Made by a program: the position numbers and the translations under genes. The notes under the pieces were generated by a model that was not told the DNA's origin, did not search any database, and saw only the letters and a program-made list of their open reading frames with translations. From DASPXY01 sp038227745 (GTDB lineage: Bacteria > Planctomycetota > Planctomycetia > Gemmatales > Gemmataceae): a stretch of 6,747 nt of DNA. Location of the stretch: NCBI GenBank assembly GCA_038227745.1, contig JBBRPS010000576.1, positions 1-6,747 on the forward strand, in the 5' to 3' direction. Positions 5,618 through 6,747 of the stretch are shown in pieces; the first letter of the stretch is position 1, and the number at the start of each line of letters is the position of its first letter.

Positions 5618-5649
5618 GCGAGCCGGGGATGTTCGTCCCCCCGGCTCGC
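5618..5649. terminator. Hairpin between convergent panB and kinase genes, possible bidirectional terminator
   Basis: GCGAGCCGGGG (5618-5628) pairs exactly with CCCCGGCTCGC (5639-5649) across a 10-base loop, forming an 11-bp GC-rich stem. An alternative pairs GGGGA with TCCCC (5625-5629 with 5636-5640) and bulges two C bases. The position 44 bases after the panB stop and 14 bases after the kinase stop (read on the minus strand) suits transcription termination for both genes. There is no U-tract on either side, so it is not a canonical intrinsic terminator. A dispersed palindromic repeat is an alternative reading. Confidence 0.45.
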
Positions 5650-5663
5650 GGGCAACCGGCGCA

Positions 5664-6747
5664 TCACAGTTTCTGGGCCTTCTCGCCCAAAAAATCGAGG
5701 CCCCAGCGGATCAGGAAGTACGCGCCCACGCACAGGCCGACGATGATCGCCAGCCAGATCAGGAAGCCGACCAGCCCGCCGGCGCGCAGGAACAGGTTGT
5801 GGATCCACCGCCAGCGCTGCCGGCTCCGCTCTTCCTCCTCGATCTTCTCGTACATCGCGCGGTATTTCTGCCCCTTCTTGTCCGCCGACGCCTTCGTCAT
5901 GCGGACGCGCAGCGTTGGCTCGAACTCGGGGTACGTGGCGAGGGCGCGGTAGCCGCCCTTGAGCGTTCGGCTGATCTGCGTGTCGGCGCCGAAGCTGCCG
6001 CTCTTGATCGCCCCCATCACCTCCGTCTCGGTCATCTTCTTCGTGACCTGCTTGGCCTGCGCGTTCTTGAACGAGGCGTACCAGAACTCCGACGGCCCCT
6101 CGCCGGGGGGCGCGGCTGCGGGCTTTGGCGCCGTTCGGGACGCCGCGGCGGGCGGCTTCGTCGCGGCCTTCGCCGGCCGCACTGCCGATTTCTCGTCCGC
6201 GGCCACCTCGCCTTCGAGGAAGCTCAGCGTGTCGTTCGCCAGCCCCAACTCTTCGAGGTCTTGCAGCAGTTCGGCGCAGGTCTGGTAGCGCAGGTCCGGC
6301 TTGGCCGCGAGCATCTTGTCGAGGATCAGGTCGAGGCGCTCCGGCACCTCGTCGTTGGCGCGGCGGGCGGGGGGGAACTTGCCCTTGTCCTTGGCCGCGA
6401 TCAATTCCACGAGCGTCTCGCCCTTGAACGGCGCCTCGCCGGTCAGGAACACATAGAGCATGCAGCCGAGCGCGTAGATGTCGCTGCGGCGATCGACGTG
6501 CTTGACGTCGCGGGCCTGCTCGGGGGCCATGTAGATCGGCGTGCCGGCGCCCGTGCCGGTCTTCGTCAGCGACATGTCGTCGTCGGTGGCCTTGGCCAGG
6601 CCGAGGTCCGCCACCTTGATGACGCCCTTGCGCGTCAGCAGGATGTTGTCCGGCTTGACGTCGCGGTGGATCAGGTTCTGCTTGTGCGCCCGGTGCAGCC
6701 CCTGGGCCACCTGCGCGATGATGCGAATGGCTTCGGCCTCGGTCATG
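5664..6747 (-). CDS. Hanks-type Ser/Thr protein kinase with C-terminal membrane anchor (N-terminus outside window)
   Basis: A eukaryote-like serine/threonine kinase that phosphorylates protein substrates using ATP. The window holds its last 360 or so residues. The ATG at 6744-6746 is internal, because the ATP-binding glycine loop and catalytic lysine lie beyond the edge. Counting from that Met, the catalytic loop is HRDVKPDN (27-34, Asp29), the metal motif is DLG rather than DFG (47-49), the activation segment ends in MAPEQ (73-77), and RRSDIYALG (86-94) is subdomain IX. The kinase domain ends near 165. An Ala/Pro/Lys-rich linker (about 183-217) follows, then a compact domain (219-276) starting EFWYASF, which resembles the GYF_2/DUF4339 type. 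A charged, probably helical stretch (about 284-312) leads to one membrane helix (about 324-347) and a 13-residue tail. The enzyme is therefore held at the membrane by its C-terminus, with no large external sensor domain. The stop is TGA at 5664-5666. Confidence 0.93.
   Translation of the reverse strand, partial: MTEAEAIRIIAQVAQGLHRAHKQNLIHRDVKPDNILLTRKGVIKVADLGLAKATDDDMSLTKTGTGAGTPIYMAPEQARDVKHVDRRSDIYALGCMLYVFLTGEAPFKGETLVELIAAKDKGKFPPARRANDEVPERLDLILDKMLAAKPDLRYQTCAELLQDLEELGLANDTLSFLEGEVAADEKSAVRPAKAATKPPAAASRTAPKPAAAPPGEGPSEFWYASFKNAQAKQVTKKMTETEVMGAIKSGSFGADTQISRTLKGGYRALATYPEFEPTLRVRMTKASADKKGQKYRAMYEKIEEEERSRQRWRWIHNLFLRAGGLVGFLIWLAIIVGLCVGAYFLIRWGLDFLGEKAQKL

Noticed and set aside
1..6747. 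CRISPR array, tRNA, rRNA or transposase
   Set aside because: No regularly spaced direct repeats, no cloverleaf or rRNA-like segments and no DDE or HUH transposase motifs were seen in any frame.

Overview
The window is very GC-rich DNA and reads as a chromosomal segment of a planctomycete, most likely of the Gemmataceae. The evidence is a DUF1501 protein with a Tat-type leader, a Hanks-type Ser/Thr kinase with an alanine/proline-rich linker and a C-terminal membrane anchor, a DcuC-like carrier, strong G/C third-position codon use, and several GC-rich palindromes between genes. The placement is inferred from gene content and not from a phylogenetic marker.

Layout. Bases 1-964 (minus) hold the N-terminal 321 residues of a DcuC-family C4-dicarboxylate carrier that runs off the left edge. 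Bases 965-1180 are a divergent intergenic region with a 9-bp inverted repeat, a small hairpin, a degenerate repeat and a weak promoter candidate. Bases 1181-1780 (plus) encode a nucleotidyltransferase-fold protein. Only 26 bases later comes a DUF1501 protein (1807-3279), so the two are probably co-transcribed. Bases 3280-3528 contain a possible 50-residue GTG-start gene, a 20-bp palindrome and a perfect TATAAT box. These lead into an alpha/beta hydrolase (3529-4536). Its stop codon lies inside a 29-bp perfect inverted repeat (4518-4597). Next come a second TATAAT box, a strong ribosome binding site and panB (4723-5574), the first committed enzyme of pantothenate/CoA biosynthesis. A hairpin (5618-5649) sits between panB and the convergent, truncated Ser/Thr kinase gene (5664-6747, minus).

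Function. The genes do not form one recognisable pathway. They are a carrier, an orphan nucleotidyltransferase, an exported DUF1501 protein lacking its usual DUF1549/DUF1553 partner, a hydrolase, a CoA-biosynthesis enzyme and a signalling kinase. The hydrolase and panB each appear to have their own promoter, sharing the pattern TATAATrCAG. I see no CRISPR array, tRNA, rRNA, transposase or recognisable defence island. The best candidates for something under-described are the REPIN-like palindrome at the hydrolase 3' end, the 20-bp palindrome at 3381-3400, and the domain between catalytic region and membrane anchor in the kinase.
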